Assembly: GCA_964370715.1 (NCBI GenBank)
Contig: CAYJKJ010000007.1
Location: forward strand, 54,903-118,902
Source: CAYJAY01 sp964370715
Lineage (GTDB): Bacteria > Bacillota > Clostridia > Oscillospirales > Ruminococcaceae
Reading direction: 5' to 3'
DNA: 64,000 nt
The notes beneath the pieces are model-generated. The model worked only from the letters and a program-made list of their open reading frames with translations. It did not search any database and was not told the origin of the DNA. Both the position numbers and the translations under genes were made by a program. Below are positions 41,789-50,118 of this stretch, piece after piece. Position 1 is the first letter of the stretch, and each line of letters opens with the position of its first letter.

Positions 41789-42085
41789 GCGACTGTAGTG
41801 ATATGCTATGAAGCGGGAGGTTGCGACAAAATTTGTCGGTTATTTCCGCCGAGTATGTCCGTTCATGAAACGGGCGAAACTTAACAAACTATACTAGGCT
41901 GTGTGGCATGATGATATCTTCATCCGCTGCCCTCATATTTTAGCAGCAAATGGCGTTTTTTAAAACGCTACTCCGGATTCACTGATAATATAAGCGGTGA
42001 CGCCGGCTTTTAAAATGTGTGGGCAAGAAACGCCCGGAAGAGTGTTGAGATTTTGCTCCTCAAAAATTAAAAGGAGGCAAAAATA
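41789..42085 (+). promoter_or_regulatory. Long structured leader of the ribosomal protein operon
   Basis: About 297 bases with no gene. It holds several hairpins: GCGGGA (41813-41818) with TTCCGC (41844-41849) enclosing CGACAAA/TTTGTCG (41824-41838); CCGTT/AACGG (41859-41873); GCGTTTT/AAAACGC near 41952-41969; GGGC/GCCC near 42022-42036. AAAAGGAGG ends it, 10 bases before rpsJ. Ribosomal operons are often controlled by a protein of the operon binding such a leader (L4 in gamma-proteobacteria). Which protein would act here is unknown. Confidence 0.55.
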
Positions 42086-42397
42086 ATGGCAGTTGACAAG
42101 AAAATCAGGATTCGCATCAAAAGTTACGATCATCAGTTGGTAGACAGTTCCGCTGAAAAGATTGTCGAAACAGCAAAGCGCACAGGTGCTCGTGTATCGG
42201 GACCTATTCCGCTTCCGACCGACAAAGAAATCGTTACAATTCTCCGTGCTGTACACAAATATAAAGACAGCCGTGAGCAATTCGAGATGAGAACCCACAA
42301 AAGACTTATCGATATCCTTAAACCGAGCAACAAAACGGTTGAGGCTCTCCAAAGTCTTCAACTCCCCGCCGGCGTAGAAATCGAAATCAAGCTTTAA
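42086..42397 (+). CDS. rpsJ: 30S ribosomal protein S10
   Basis: 103 residues, normal length. Binds the head of the small subunit and also acts as NusE in antitermination. The family stretch IRIRIKSYDHQLVDSSAEKI opens the protein and MRTHKRLIDILKPSNKTVEAL closes it (first part MRTHKRLIDI). First gene of the cluster; AAAAGGAGGCAAAAATA precedes the ATG. Confidence 0.98.
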   Translation: MAVDKKIRIRIKSYDHQLVDSSAEKIVETAKRTGARVSGPIPLPTDKEIVTILRAVHKYKDSREQFEMRTHKRLIDILKPSNKTVEALQSLQLPAGVEIEIKL

Positions 42398-42469
42398 GCT
42401 AAATCGAGCCGTAACGGGTCATGTTGGCCTAGTGCCAACCAATAACCTTTAAGGAGGATACAATCCAAA

Positions 42470-43105
42470 ATGGAAAAAGGAATCATAGCAAAAAAAGTTG
42501 GAATGACTCAATTGTTTGATGAAAACAGCAAAGTTATTCCCGTGACCGTTGTAGAAGCAGGCCCTTGTGTGGTCGTTCAAAAGAAGACGGTTGAAAAAGA
42601 CGGCTATCAAGCAGTTCAATTAGGTTTCGGCGAAGCATCGGCAAAAGGAACAAACAAACCTTTAAAAGGTCACTTTGCAAAAGGTGATGTTGCTTTAAAG
42701 AAATTCCTTCGTGAATTCAAATTCAACGACGCAGATAGCTACAACGTAGGCGATATCGTTAAAGCTGATAAATTTGAAGTTGGCGATATTATCGACGTTT
42801 GCGGAACAAGTAAAGGTAAAGGTTATGCGGGTAACATTAAAAGATGGAACACCCACAGCCTTAAAGAAACCCACGGTTCCGGCCCCGTTCATCGCCATCC
42901 GGGTTCGATTGGTGCGTGTTCTGACCCCTCAAAAGTTATGAAGGGCAAGAAAATGCCGGGTCACCTTGGTGTTGAAAGGGTAACGGTTCAAAACTTAACG
43001 GTTGTTAAAGTTGATGTCGAGAATAATCTTATCGCTATCAAGGGCGCAATACCGGGTCCTAAAGGCGGAGTTATCGTAATCACAGACAGCGTTAAAAAAT
43101 CTTAA
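42470..43105 (+). CDS. rplC: 50S ribosomal protein L3
   Basis: 211 residues. One of the first proteins in large-subunit assembly; its loop reaches toward the peptidyl transferase centre. IAKKVGMTQLFDENSKVIPV at the start and HGSGPVHRHPGSIGACSDPS at about 136 with KKMPGHLGVERVTVQNL after it are characteristic. The 72-base gap from rpsJ holds a small GTTGGC/GCCAAC hairpin and AAGGAGG. Confidence 0.98.
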   Translation: MEKGIIAKKVGMTQLFDENSKVIPVTVVEAGPCVVVQKKTVEKDGYQAVQLGFGEASAKGTNKPLKGHFAKGDVALKKFLREFKFNDADSYNVGDIVKADKFEVGDIIDVCGTSKGKGYAGNIKRWNTHSLKETHGSGPVHRHPGSIGACSDPSKVMKGKKMPGHLGVERVTVQNLTVVKVDVENNLIAIKGAIPGPKGGVIVITDSVKKS

Positions 43106-43121
43106 GAAGGAGGGTTAATCG

Positions 43122-43748
43122 ATGGCTAACTACAAAGTAGTAGATGTAAACGGCAAAGAGGTTTCAAAAATCGAGCTCTCCGACGCCGTGTTCGGGATTG
43201 AACCGAACAAAACAGTTATGCATGAGGCGGTTGTTTGCTTCCTAGCAAACCAACGTCAAGGCACACAAAACACAAAAACAAGAGCAGAAGTTTCGGGCGG
43301 TGGCAGAAAACCTTGGAGACAAAAAGGCACAGGCCGTGCAAGACAAGGTTCGACAAGAAGCCCGCAATGGACACACGGTGGTGTAGCGCTAGGACCAAAA
43401 CCGCGCGACTACACAAAGACGATGAACAAAAAAGCAAAACGTCTTGCAATCCTTTCGGCTCTTTCGGCAAAAGCTCAGTCGGGCGAACTCGTTATTCTTG
43501 ATAAACTCGAGATGACAGAATACAAAACAAAGGCTATGCTTAAAGTTCTTTCAGCGCTTGAAGCAACAAAAAAACCTTTGCTCGTAATGCCGACTAAAAA
43601 CGAATTCGTAATTGGAAGCGCAAACAACATTCCGGGCGTTAAAACAGCTTTAACGAACACGATAAATGTTTACGACATTCTTAATTCCGACAAGTTCATC
43701 TTAACTGTAGATGCAGTAAAGAAAATAGAGGAGGTTTATGCGAAATGA
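43122..43748 (+). CDS. rplD: 50S ribosomal protein L4
   Basis: 208 residues. Lines the exit tunnel through the extended loop NTKTRAEVSGGGRKPWRQKG and GRARQGSTRSPQWTHGG (about residues 48-87). L4 is the known autoregulator of the S10 operon in enterobacteria, so it is one candidate for binding the leader here. The stop overlaps rplW as ATGA. Confidence 0.98.
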   Translation: MANYKVVDVNGKEVSKIELSDAVFGIEPNKTVMHEAVVCFLANQRQGTQNTKTRAEVSGGGRKPWRQKGTGRARQGSTRSPQWTHGGVALGPKPRDYTKTMNKKAKRLAILSALSAKAQSGELVILDKLEMTEYKTKAMLKVLSALEATKKPLLVMPTKNEFVIGSANNIPGVKTALTNTINVYDILNSDKFILTVDAVKKIEEVYAK

Positions 43749-44038
43749 AGCTTCCACAAGAAATAATCATAAAACCGATTATCACGGAAAAATCAATGAA
43801 CAGCACAGCCGATAAAAAATATACTTTTAAAGTAGACAGATCGGCAGGGAAAATCGAGATAGCAAGAGCTGTTGAAGAGCTTTTCTCGGTTAAGGTTGCA
43901 AAGGTTAACACGATGAGAGTTCCCGGTCAAAGAAGAAGAAGAGGAATGATCTACGGATACACAGCAGATTGGAAAAAAGCTGTTGTTACTCTTAAACCAG
44001 ACAGCAAAGGTATTGAATTCTTTGAATCGATGACCTAA
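43745..44038 (+). CDS. rplW: 50S ribosomal protein L23
   Basis: 97 residues. Sits at the tunnel exit and is the docking site for trigger factor and the signal recognition particle. IIIKPIITEKSMNSTADKKY at the start and VNTMRVPGQRRRRGMIYGYT in the middle are typical. Confidence 0.97.
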   Translation: MKLPQEIIIKPIITEKSMNSTADKKYTFKVDRSAGKIEIARAVEELFSVKVAKVNTMRVPGQRRRRGMIYGYTADWKKAVVTLKPDSKGIEFFESMT

Positions 44039-44144
44039 GAATTTCTTAACAAGTGTTCGCAAACCGAAGGGTTTGAAGCAATCCAACGGATTGTAAAATG
44101 TATGGGCATCAGTCCCGCTAAGCTGATAAGGAGAATAATAAAAA
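44039..44144 (+). other. Structured spacer between rplW and rplB
   Basis: Neighbouring ribosomal genes are 10-25 bases apart, but this gap is 106 bases and contains three small hairpins in a row: CAAACC/GGTTTG, CAATCC/GGATTG and TCAG/CTGA, before AAGGAG. It may be a transcript-processing or local control site. Confidence 0.45.
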
Positions 44145-44975
44145 ATGGCTATTAAAAAGTATAACCCGACAACCCCGGGTCGCCGCGGAATGACGGTTAC
44201 CGATTATAGCGGATTGTCGAAAAACGGTCCCGAGAAGTCGCTTCTCGAACCACTCAAAAAATACAGCGGTCGTAACAACACAGGCCGCATCACCGTTCGC
44301 CACAAAGGCGGCGGAAACAGAAGAAAATATCGTATTATCGATTTCAAGAGAACAAAGTTTGATGTTCCGGCAACAGTTATGTCGCTTGAATACGATCCAA
44401 ACCGTTCTTCATTCATCGCTTTAATACAATATGAAGATGGCGAAAAAAGCTACATAATCGCACCAAACGATTTGAAAGTCGGAGCGGTTGTTATGTCGGG
44501 TCCTTCAGCAGATATCAAACCGGGCAACGCTCTTTCGCTTAAAAACATCCCAGTAGGTACATTTATCCATAACATCGAGCTATATCCCGGAAAGGGCGCA
44601 CAACTTGTTCGCTCGGCAGGAAACATGGCACAGCTTATGGCTAAAGAAGGAACCCACGCTTTGATTAGACTTCCGTCGGGAGAGCTTAGAAAAGTTCCTG
44701 TTATCTGCATGGCATCAATCGGACAAGTTGGCAACACCGACCATGAAAATGTTAAAATTGGTAAGGCCGGTCGTACACGCCATATGGGTATTCGCCCAAC
44801 GGTTCGCGGTTCTGTTATGAACCCATGCGACCATCCCCACGGTGGTGGTGAGGGCAAATCGCCAATTGGCCGTCCGGGTCCTGTAACCCCTTGGGGCAAA
44901 CCGACTCTCGGATACAAAACGAGAAGCAAAAAGAACCGCAGCGACAAGATGATTGTCAAGCGTCGTAACGGTTAG
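44145..44975 (+). CDS. rplB: 50S ribosomal protein L2
   Basis: 276 residues. Needed for subunit association and peptidyl transfer. TPGRRGMTVTDYSGL near 9 and the C-terminal GVVMNPVDHPHGGGEG-type segment, here GSVMNPCDHPHGGGEGKSPI with the conserved His, near 220. Normal length. Confidence 0.98.
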   Translation: MAIKKYNPTTPGRRGMTVTDYSGLSKNGPEKSLLEPLKKYSGRNNTGRITVRHKGGGNRRKYRIIDFKRTKFDVPATVMSLEYDPNRSSFIALIQYEDGEKSYIIAPNDLKVGAVVMSGPSADIKPGNALSLKNIPVGTFIHNIELYPGKGAQLVRSAGNMAQLMAKEGTHALIRLPSGELRKVPVICMASIGQVGNTDHENVKIGKAGRTRHMGIRPTVRGSVMNPCDHPHGGGEGKSPIGRPGPVTPWGKPTLGYKTRSKKNRSDKMIVKRRNG

Positions 44976-44992
44976 AAGGAGGCAAGAGTTAA

Positions 44993-45274
44993 ATGGGTAG
45001 AAGTGTTAAAAAAGGTCCTTTTATTCAACCTGTACTTTTAAAAAGAGTTAAAGAGATGAATAAAGCGGGCGAAAAACGTGTTCTTAAAACATGGAGCCGT
45101 GCCTCCACGATATTCCCCGATTTTGTTGGACATACCTTCGCAGTTCATGACGGACGCAAACACGTTCCGGTTTATGTGACAGAAGACATGGTAGGACACA
45201 AACTTGGTGAATTCGCACCAACAAGAACTTTTAGAGGCCACGCAGGCTCAAAAACATCTAATAACGGTAAATAG
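44993..45274 (+). CDS. rpsS: 30S ribosomal protein S19
   Basis: 93 residues, head of the small subunit, near the A-site tRNA. RSVKKGPFIQPVLLKRV at the start; TFAVHDGRKHVPVYVTEDMVGHKLGEFAPTRTF follows from about 48 (given in part as HDGRKHVPVYVTEDMVGH). AGAAGGAGGC precedes the ATG. Confidence 0.98.
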   Translation: MGRSVKKGPFIQPVLLKRVKEMNKAGEKRVLKTWSRASTIFPDFVGHTFAVHDGRKHVPVYVTEDMVGHKLGEFAPTRTFRGHAGSKTSNNGK

Positions 45275-45288
45275 GAGGGAAAGAAAAA

Positions 45289-45627
45289 ATGGAAGCTAAA
45301 GCATATCTTAACCATTGCCGTATCTCTCCGAGAAAGGTTCAAATAGTCTTAGACTTAATTAGAAACCAACCGTTGGATAAAGCAGTGGCTATCCTTAAAT
45401 ACACAAGCAAATCGGCTTGTGAACCTGTGCTCAAATTGGTTAACAGCGCAGCCGCTAATGCGGAAAACAACCACCAAATGGAAAAAAGCTCGTTGTATGT
45501 TGCGGAATGTTTCGTGACACCGGGTCCTACTCTTAAAAGAATTCGCCCAAGAGCACAAGGTCGTGCTTTCAGAATCCTCAAGAGAACATCGCACATAACC
45601 GTTGTTCTTAAAGAGAAACAAGCTTAA
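45289..45627 (+). CDS. rplV: 50S ribosomal protein L22
   Basis: 112 residues. Its long hairpin lines the narrow part of the exit tunnel. ISPRKVQIVLDLIRNQPLDK opens the family domain; GPTLKRIRPRAQGRAFRI near 84 is the tunnel loop, the place of macrolide-affecting changes in other species. Normal length. Confidence 0.98.
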   Translation: MEAKAYLNHCRISPRKVQIVLDLIRNQPLDKAVAILKYTSKSACEPVLKLVNSAAANAENNHQMEKSSLYVAECFVTPGPTLKRIRPRAQGRAFRILKRTSHITVVLKEKQA

Positions 45628-45643
45628 GGAAGGGGGAACGAAT

Positions 45644-46309
45644 ATGGGACAGAAAGTTAATCCACATGGTTTGCGTGTCGGCGTTATCAAAAACTGGGAC
45701 AGCCGTTGGTTTGCAAAGAAGAGCGAATTTTCCGATTTCATCGTCGAAGACAGAAAAATAAGAAAATTTGTTAAATCTGAACTATATGCCGCGGGAGTTC
45801 CAAAAATCGAGATCGAACGCGATGCTGCAAAAGTTAAAATTACAATCCATTGCGCAAAACCCGGTATGGTTATCGGAAGAAGCGGTGCGGGCATTGAAGT
45901 TCTCCGCGCAAAGCTTGAAAAGTTAACCGGTAAATCGATGAACATCAACATCGAAGCGGTCAAAAATGCGGACACAAACGCACAGTTGGTTGCAGAAAAT
46001 GTTGCGGCTCAACTCGAACGCCGCGTGGCTTTCAGAAGAGCTATGAAACAATCTATCCAACGCACGATGCGCCTTGGTTCAAAAGGAATTAAAATCATGG
46101 TTTCGGGTCGTTTGGGCGGAGCAGACATAGCAAGAAGCGAAAGCTATCACGAAGGAACAATACCCCTTCAAACTCTAAGAGCTGATATCGACTATGGTTT
46201 TGCAGAAGCAAAAACAACATACGGTATAATCGGCGTTAAAACTTGGATATACAAAGGTGAAGTATTAAGCACAGCTAAAAAGGTTGTAAAGGAAGGAGGC
46301 AAGAAGTAG
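45644..46309 (+). CDS. rpsC: 30S ribosomal protein S3
   Basis: 221 residues from the ATG at 45644 after AAGGAAGGGGGAA; an earlier start at 45602 would overlap rplV and add unrelated residues. GQKVNPHGLRVGVIKNWDSR starts the protein, the KH domain has GMVIGRSGAGIEVLRAKLEK near 72, and the C-domain has GRLGGADIARSESYHEGTIPLQTLRADIDYG from about 158 (in part GRLGGADIARSE). Confidence 0.97.
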   Translation: MGQKVNPHGLRVGVIKNWDSRWFAKKSEFSDFIVEDRKIRKFVKSELYAAGVPKIEIERDAAKVKITIHCAKPGMVIGRSGAGIEVLRAKLEKLTGKSMNINIEAVKNADTNAQLVAENVAAQLERRVAFRRAMKQSIQRTMRLGSKGIKIMVSGRLGGADIARSESYHEGTIPLQTLRADIDYGFAEAKTTYGIIGVKTWIYKGEVLSTAKKVVKEGGKK

Positions 46310-46310
46310 T

Positions 46311-46736
46311 ATGCTGTTACCAAAACGCGTTAAATATCGTCGCGTGCATAGAGGACGTTTAAAAGGTAAAGCGACCAGAGGAAACAAAATTTCCTACGGT
46401 CAATACGGACTTGTAGCGCTTGAAGCGGGCTGGATTAAATCTAACCAAATCGAAGCTGCTCGTATCGCGATGACACGTTACATAAAACGTGGCGGTCAAG
46501 TTTGGATTAAAATCTTTCCGGACAAGCCTATCACACAAAAACCTGCTGAAACTCGAATGGGTTCAGGTAAAGGAAGCGTTGAATATTGGGTTGCGGTTGT
46601 AAAACCCGGCCGTATAATGTTTGAAATAGCAGGGGTTGACGAAGCTACCGCAAGGGAAGCTATCCGTCTTGCTACTCACAAGCTTCCGATAAAATGTAAA
46701 TTTATTAAAAAAGAAGAGATGGGTGGTGAGCAGTAA
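46311..46736 (+). CDS. rplP: 50S ribosomal protein L16
   Basis: 141 residues; helps position A-site tRNA. MLLPKRVKYRRVHRGRLKGK at the start and KPAETRMGSGKGSVEYWVAV near 78 are the family hallmarks. Stop and rpmC start overlap as TAATG. Confidence 0.98.
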   Translation: MLLPKRVKYRRVHRGRLKGKATRGNKISYGQYGLVALEAGWIKSNQIEAARIAMTRYIKRGGQVWIKIFPDKPITQKPAETRMGSGKGSVEYWVAVVKPGRIMFEIAGVDEATAREAIRLATHKLPIKCKFIKKEEMGGEQ

Positions 46737-46927
46737 TGAAAGCGTCTGAATTGCGCAAAATGTCGGCCAAAGAGCTTGACCAAAAATTAAAAGACCTTAA
46801 ACAAGAACTTTTCAATCTTCGCTTCCAACATGCCATCAACCAACTTGAAAATCCGTTGAGGATTAAAGAAGTTAGGCATGATATCGCTCGAGTTAAGACC
46901 GTTATAACAGCCTTGAGCGCTGAATGA
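46736..46927 (+). CDS. rpmC: 50S ribosomal protein L29
   Basis: 63 residues, a helical hairpin at the tunnel exit next to L23. KELDQKLKDLKQELFNLRFQ then IKEVRHDIARVKTVI. Translationally coupled to rplP by the one-base overlap. Confidence 0.97.
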   Translation: MKASELRKMSAKELDQKLKDLKQELFNLRFQHAINQLENPLRIKEVRHDIARVKTVITALSAE

Positions 46928-46947
46928 GCGGGAAGGAGATACGAAAG

Positions 46948-47205
46948 ATGACAGAACGTAATTTAAGAAAAACCCGCATAGGCAACGTTGTCAGCGACAA
47001 GATGGATAAAACAATCGTGGTTGCAATCCAATACAGTATTGCGCATCCTCTTTACAAAAAGATCATTAAACGCACTGTTAAGTTCAAAGCACACGATGAA
47101 AACAACGAATGCCGTGTTGGAGACCGTGTAGAGATAACCGAAACACGCCCTCTCTCTAAGGACAAGCGTTGGAGATTATCTAAAATAATTGAGAAAGCGA
47201 AATAA
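46948..47205 (+). CDS. rpsQ: 30S ribosomal protein S17
   Basis: 85 residues from the ATG at 46948, preceded by AAGGAGATACGAAAG; an in-frame ATG at 46924 precedes that Shine-Dalgarno. RIGNVVSDKMDKTIVVAIQ and GDRVEITETRPLSKDKRWRL are typical of this primary 16S-binding protein. Confidence 0.97.
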   Translation: MTERNLRKTRIGNVVSDKMDKTIVVAIQYSIAHPLYKKIIKRTVKFKAHDENNECRVGDRVEITETRPLSKDKRWRLSKIIEKAK

Positions 47206-47234
47206 GCTTTTAAACTCGAAAGGAGGACGCTTCT

Positions 47235-47603
47235 GTGGTACAGATGCAAACCTACCTCAAGGTTGCTGATAACACCGGCGCTAAGGAAATAATGTGTATT
47301 CGTGTGTTGGGAGGCTCCCGCAAGAGGTATGCCAATATTGGCGATGTAATCGTAGCATCGGTCAAAAAAGCCGCACCGGGTGGTACGGTTAAAAAGGGCG
47401 ATGTTGTTAAATGTGTAGTCGTTCGCAGCAAAAAGGGTGTTCGCCGAGATGATGGCAGCTATATCCGTTTTGATGAAAACGCAGCAGTAATTATTAAGGA
47501 AGATAAGAACCCAATCGGAACCCGTATCTTCGGGCCGGTTGCGAGAGAGCTCCGCGAAAAGGAATATTTAAAAATCCTATCGCTCGCTCCCGAAGTTCTT
47601 TAA
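47235..47603 (+). CDS. rplN: 50S ribosomal protein L14
   Basis: 122 residues from a GTG, preceded by AAAGGAGGACG. Part of the bridge to 16S rRNA and binding site of the silencing factor RsfS. VQMQTYLKVADNTGAKEIMC at the start and FGPVARELREKEYLKILSLA at the end (from about 98). Confidence 0.97.
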   Translation: MVQMQTYLKVADNTGAKEIMCIRVLGGSRKRYANIGDVIVASVKKAAPGGTVKKGDVVKCVVVRSKKGVRRDDGSYIRFDENAAVIIKEDKNPIGTRIFGPVARELREKEYLKILSLAPEVL

Positions 47604-47621
47604 TGGAGGAGAGTAATAAAA

Positions 47622-47999
47622 ATGAGTAAACTCCATGTTAAAACAGGCGACCTTGTCATGGTTATGTCGGGTCGTATAAGAAACAACGCAAAACTTGAAG
47701 ATGCAAACAAAGAAGTCGACAAAAAAGACGCAAAAAGCCGCATCGGAAAAGTGCTTGAAGTTTCGCCTAAAGAAGGTAAAGTTATCGTTGAAGGCCAAAA
47801 CTTCGCAACAAAACACGTTAAACCCCGCAAGCAAGGCCAAGCGGGCGGCCAAATCAGAGTTGAATCGCCCATCTATGCTTGCAAAGTTATGCCGATTTGC
47901 CCAAAATGCGACAAACCTACAAGGGTTGGACACACAGTTGGCAAAGACGGAAAAAAAGTTAGAACCTGCCGTAAATGCGGCGCATCATTTAATAATTAG
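47622..47999 (+). CDS. rplX: 50S ribosomal protein L24 with an unusual loop insert
   Basis: 125 residues, about 20 more than typical. The KOW start HVKTGDLVMVMSG is normal, but the short turn that usually follows (GKDKGK) is replaced by about 24 mostly charged residues, RIRNNAKLEDANKEVDKKDA and KSRI, before GKVLEVSPKEGKVIVEG. The C-terminus has the zinc-ribbon form: CPKC near 94 and CRKC near 118. L24 starts large-subunit assembly. Upstream AATGGAGGAGAG. Confidence 0.96.
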   Translation: MSKLHVKTGDLVMVMSGRIRNNAKLEDANKEVDKKDAKSRIGKVLEVSPKEGKVIVEGQNFATKHVKPRKQGQAGGQIRVESPIYACKVMPICPKCDKPTRVGHTVGKDGKKVRTCRKCGASFNN

Positions 48000-48013
48000 G
48001 AGGATTGGCTGTA

Positions 48014-48553
48014 ATGGCGAGAATTAAAGAAGTATATACAAAAGAAATAGCTCCCGCACTTATGAAGCAATTTTCCTATAAGAGCGTGATGCAGATCCCA
48101 AAACTTGATAAAATTGTTGTCAACATCGCAAGCGGCGAAGCAAAAGACAACGCAAAAATGATGGAAGCCATTGTAGGCGACCTTGGAAAGATCACCGGTC
48201 AAAAAGCTTTGATTCGTAACGCAAAGAAATCTGTTGCGAACTTCAAACTTCGTGAAGGAATGCCGGTTGGAGCAAAAGTTACACTTAGAGGAGAACGTAT
48301 GTATGAGTTCCTCGATAGATTGTTTAACGTAGCTCTTCCCCGTGTTCGTGACTTCAGAGGGATAAGCGCAGATAGTTTTGACGGAAGAGGCAACTATGCC
48401 TTGGGTCTTAAAGAACAACTTATCTTCCCCGAAATCGATTATGATAAAATTGATAAAATTCGCGGAATGGATATAGTATTCGTAACGACGGCAAAAACCG
48501 ACGAAGAAGCAAAAGCTTTGCTTTCGGCTCTCGGCGCACCGTTCGTGAGTTAA
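48014..48553 (+). CDS. rplE: 50S ribosomal protein L5
   Basis: 179 residues from the ATG at 48014, 9 bases after TAGGAGGA; a TTG at 48005 falls too close to it. Binds 5S rRNA and contacts S13. MQIPKLDKIVVNIASGEAKD near 28 and the RDFRGISADSFDGRGNYALG stretch near 116 are diagnostic. Confidence 0.97.
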   Translation: MARIKEVYTKEIAPALMKQFSYKSVMQIPKLDKIVVNIASGEAKDNAKMMEAIVGDLGKITGQKALIRNAKKSVANFKLREGMPVGAKVTLRGERMYEFLDRLFNVALPRVRDFRGISADSFDGRGNYALGLKEQLIFPEIDYDKIDKIRGMDIVFVTTAKTDEEAKALLSALGAPFVS

Positions 48554-48570
48554 GGGGAGGAAAGAGAGTT

Positions 48571-48756
48571 ATGGCAAAAACTTCAATGAAAGTTAAGCAA
48601 CAAAGAGAAGCAAAATTCTCTACACGTGCTTACAACAGATGTAAACTCTGTGGAAGACCCCACGCATATCTCAGAAAATACGGAATATGCCGTATCTGCT
48701 TCAGGGAACTCGCATATAAAGGCGAAATCCCGGGCGTAAGAAAAGCAAGCTGGTAA
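48571..48756 (+). CDS. rpsN: 30S ribosomal protein S14, zinc-binding (type Z)
   Basis: 61 residues, the short form. Zinc ligands in CKLCGRPHAYLRKYGICRIC, two CxxC pairs. Type Z S14 is usual in Gram-positive bacteria. AAGGGGAGGAAAG precedes the ATG. Confidence 0.98.
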   Translation: MAKTSMKVKQQREAKFSTRAYNRCKLCGRPHAYLRKYGICRICFRELAYKGEIPGVRKASW

Positions 48757-48772
48757 GGGAGGACATGAAAAA

Positions 48773-49171
48773 ATGCATATAACAGATCCTATTGCCGACC
48801 TGCTCACTCGTGTACGTAATGCTTCAAGCGCAAAACACGAAACGGTTGATATTCCGGCGTCTAACATGAAAAAAGCTATCGCTAAAATTCTTGTAGACGA
48901 AGGATATGTCAAAGGAATGCAGGTCATAGAAGATAACACGCAGGGTGTTATAAAACTAACATTAAAATACAACGAAGACCGCACATCAGCAATTTCGGGA
49001 CTTCGCAGAATTTCAAGACCCGGTCTTAGAACTTATGCAAGTTGCGAAAAGATGCCAAAAGTTTTAAAAGGACTAGGCATCGCTATCATCTCAACACCGC
49101 AAGGCGTTATGACTGATAAGCAAGCTCGCAGACAAAACGTTGGCGGCGAAGTGCTCGCATTTGTGTGGTAG
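48773..49171 (+). CDS. rpsH: 30S ribosomal protein S8
   Basis: 132 residues; primary binder of central 16S rRNA and in enterobacteria the repressor of the spc operon. DPIADLLTRVRNASSAKHET at the start and GIAIISTPQGVMTDKQARRQNVGGEVLAFVW at the end (in part STPQGVMTDKQARRQNVGG). Confidence 0.98.
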   Translation: MHITDPIADLLTRVRNASSAKHETVDIPASNMKKAIAKILVDEGYVKGMQVIEDNTQGVIKLTLKYNEDRTSAISGLRRISRPGLRTYASCEKMPKVLKGLGIAIISTPQGVMTDKQARRQNVGGEVLAFVW

Positions 49172-49183
49172 GGGGAATAAAAA

Positions 49184-49726
49184 ATGTCGAGAATTGGTAG
49201 AAAACCGATAGTTATTCCTGCGGGCGTCGACGTTAAAATCGAAGACAGAACCGTGTCGGTTAAAGGTCCGAAAGGCGAACTTTCCTACACCTTTAATCCC
49301 GGAATGATTGTTAAAATGGAAGACGGCCAACTTTTGGTTGACAAACCGTCGGAAGATAAGGCATACCGTGCGCTTCATGGGTTAACACGCACCCTTATCG
49401 GCAACATGGTAATCGGTGTAACTGATGGGTTCTCAAAAGAACTCGAAGTTCAAGGAATCGGATACCGTGCTGCAAAACAAGGAAAAGACCTTGTTATGAA
49501 CCTTGGTTATTCGCATCAAGTTATCGTTGCAGATACTGATGAGATAACAACCGAAGTTCCGGCCCCGAACAGAATTATTGTTCATGGAATTGATAAGCAA
49601 AAAGTTGGTCAGTTTGCTTCCGAAATCAGAGGAAAGCGCCCACCCGAACCTTACAAAGGAAAGGGTATCCGTTATCTTGGCGAATATGTCATCCGTAAGG
49701 AAGGCAAGGCCGGTAAGGGTAAATAA
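49184..49726 (+). CDS. rplF: 50S ribosomal protein L6
   Basis: 180 residues with two similar domains near the factor-binding site. SRIGRKPIVIPAGVDVKIED at the start and RGKRPPEPYKGKGIRYLGEY near 147. Normal length. Confidence 0.98.
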   Translation: MSRIGRKPIVIPAGVDVKIEDRTVSVKGPKGELSYTFNPGMIVKMEDGQLLVDKPSEDKAYRALHGLTRTLIGNMVIGVTDGFSKELEVQGIGYRAAKQGKDLVMNLGYSHQVIVADTDEITTEVPAPNRIIVHGIDKQKVGQFASEIRGKRPPEPYKGKGIRYLGEYVIRKEGKAGKGK

Positions 49727-49743
49727 GAGAGGAGCTAAAATAA

Positions 49744-50103
49744 ATGATTAATAAAAAAGACAGCAACAAACAACGTCAGTTAAGACATCGCCGTGTCCGT
49801 GGAAAAATAAGCGGATCTGCTGAATGTCCAAGACTAAACGTTTTCCGCTCCTCGAAACATATCTATGCACAAATCATAGATGATGCTAAAGGCGTAACAC
49901 TTTGTGCGGCTTCGACGATGGAAAGCTCTTTCAGCGGAGCAACCGGAAACGCAGAAGCTGCTAACAAAGTTGGCAAAATGATTGCGGAAAAAGCACTCAA
50001 ACTAAAAATCGAAACCGTTGTGTTTGATCGCGGCGGCTACATCTATCACGGACGTGTCAAAGCCCTTGCAGAAGGTGCTCGTGACGGCGGTCTGAAATTT
50101 TAA
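49744..50103 (+). CDS. rplR: 50S ribosomal protein L18
   Basis: 119 residues; carries 5S rRNA into the subunit with L5. RHRRVRGKISGSAECPRLNV near 16 and DRGGYIYHGRVKALAEGARD near 94. Upstream AGAGAGGAGC. Confidence 0.98.
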   Translation: MINKKDSNKQRQLRHRRVRGKISGSAECPRLNVFRSSKHIYAQIIDDAKGVTLCAASTMESSFSGATGNAEAANKVGKMIAEKALKLKIETVVFDRGGYIYHGRVKALAEGARDGGLKF

Positions 50104-50118
50104 GGGAGGTACGGGATT

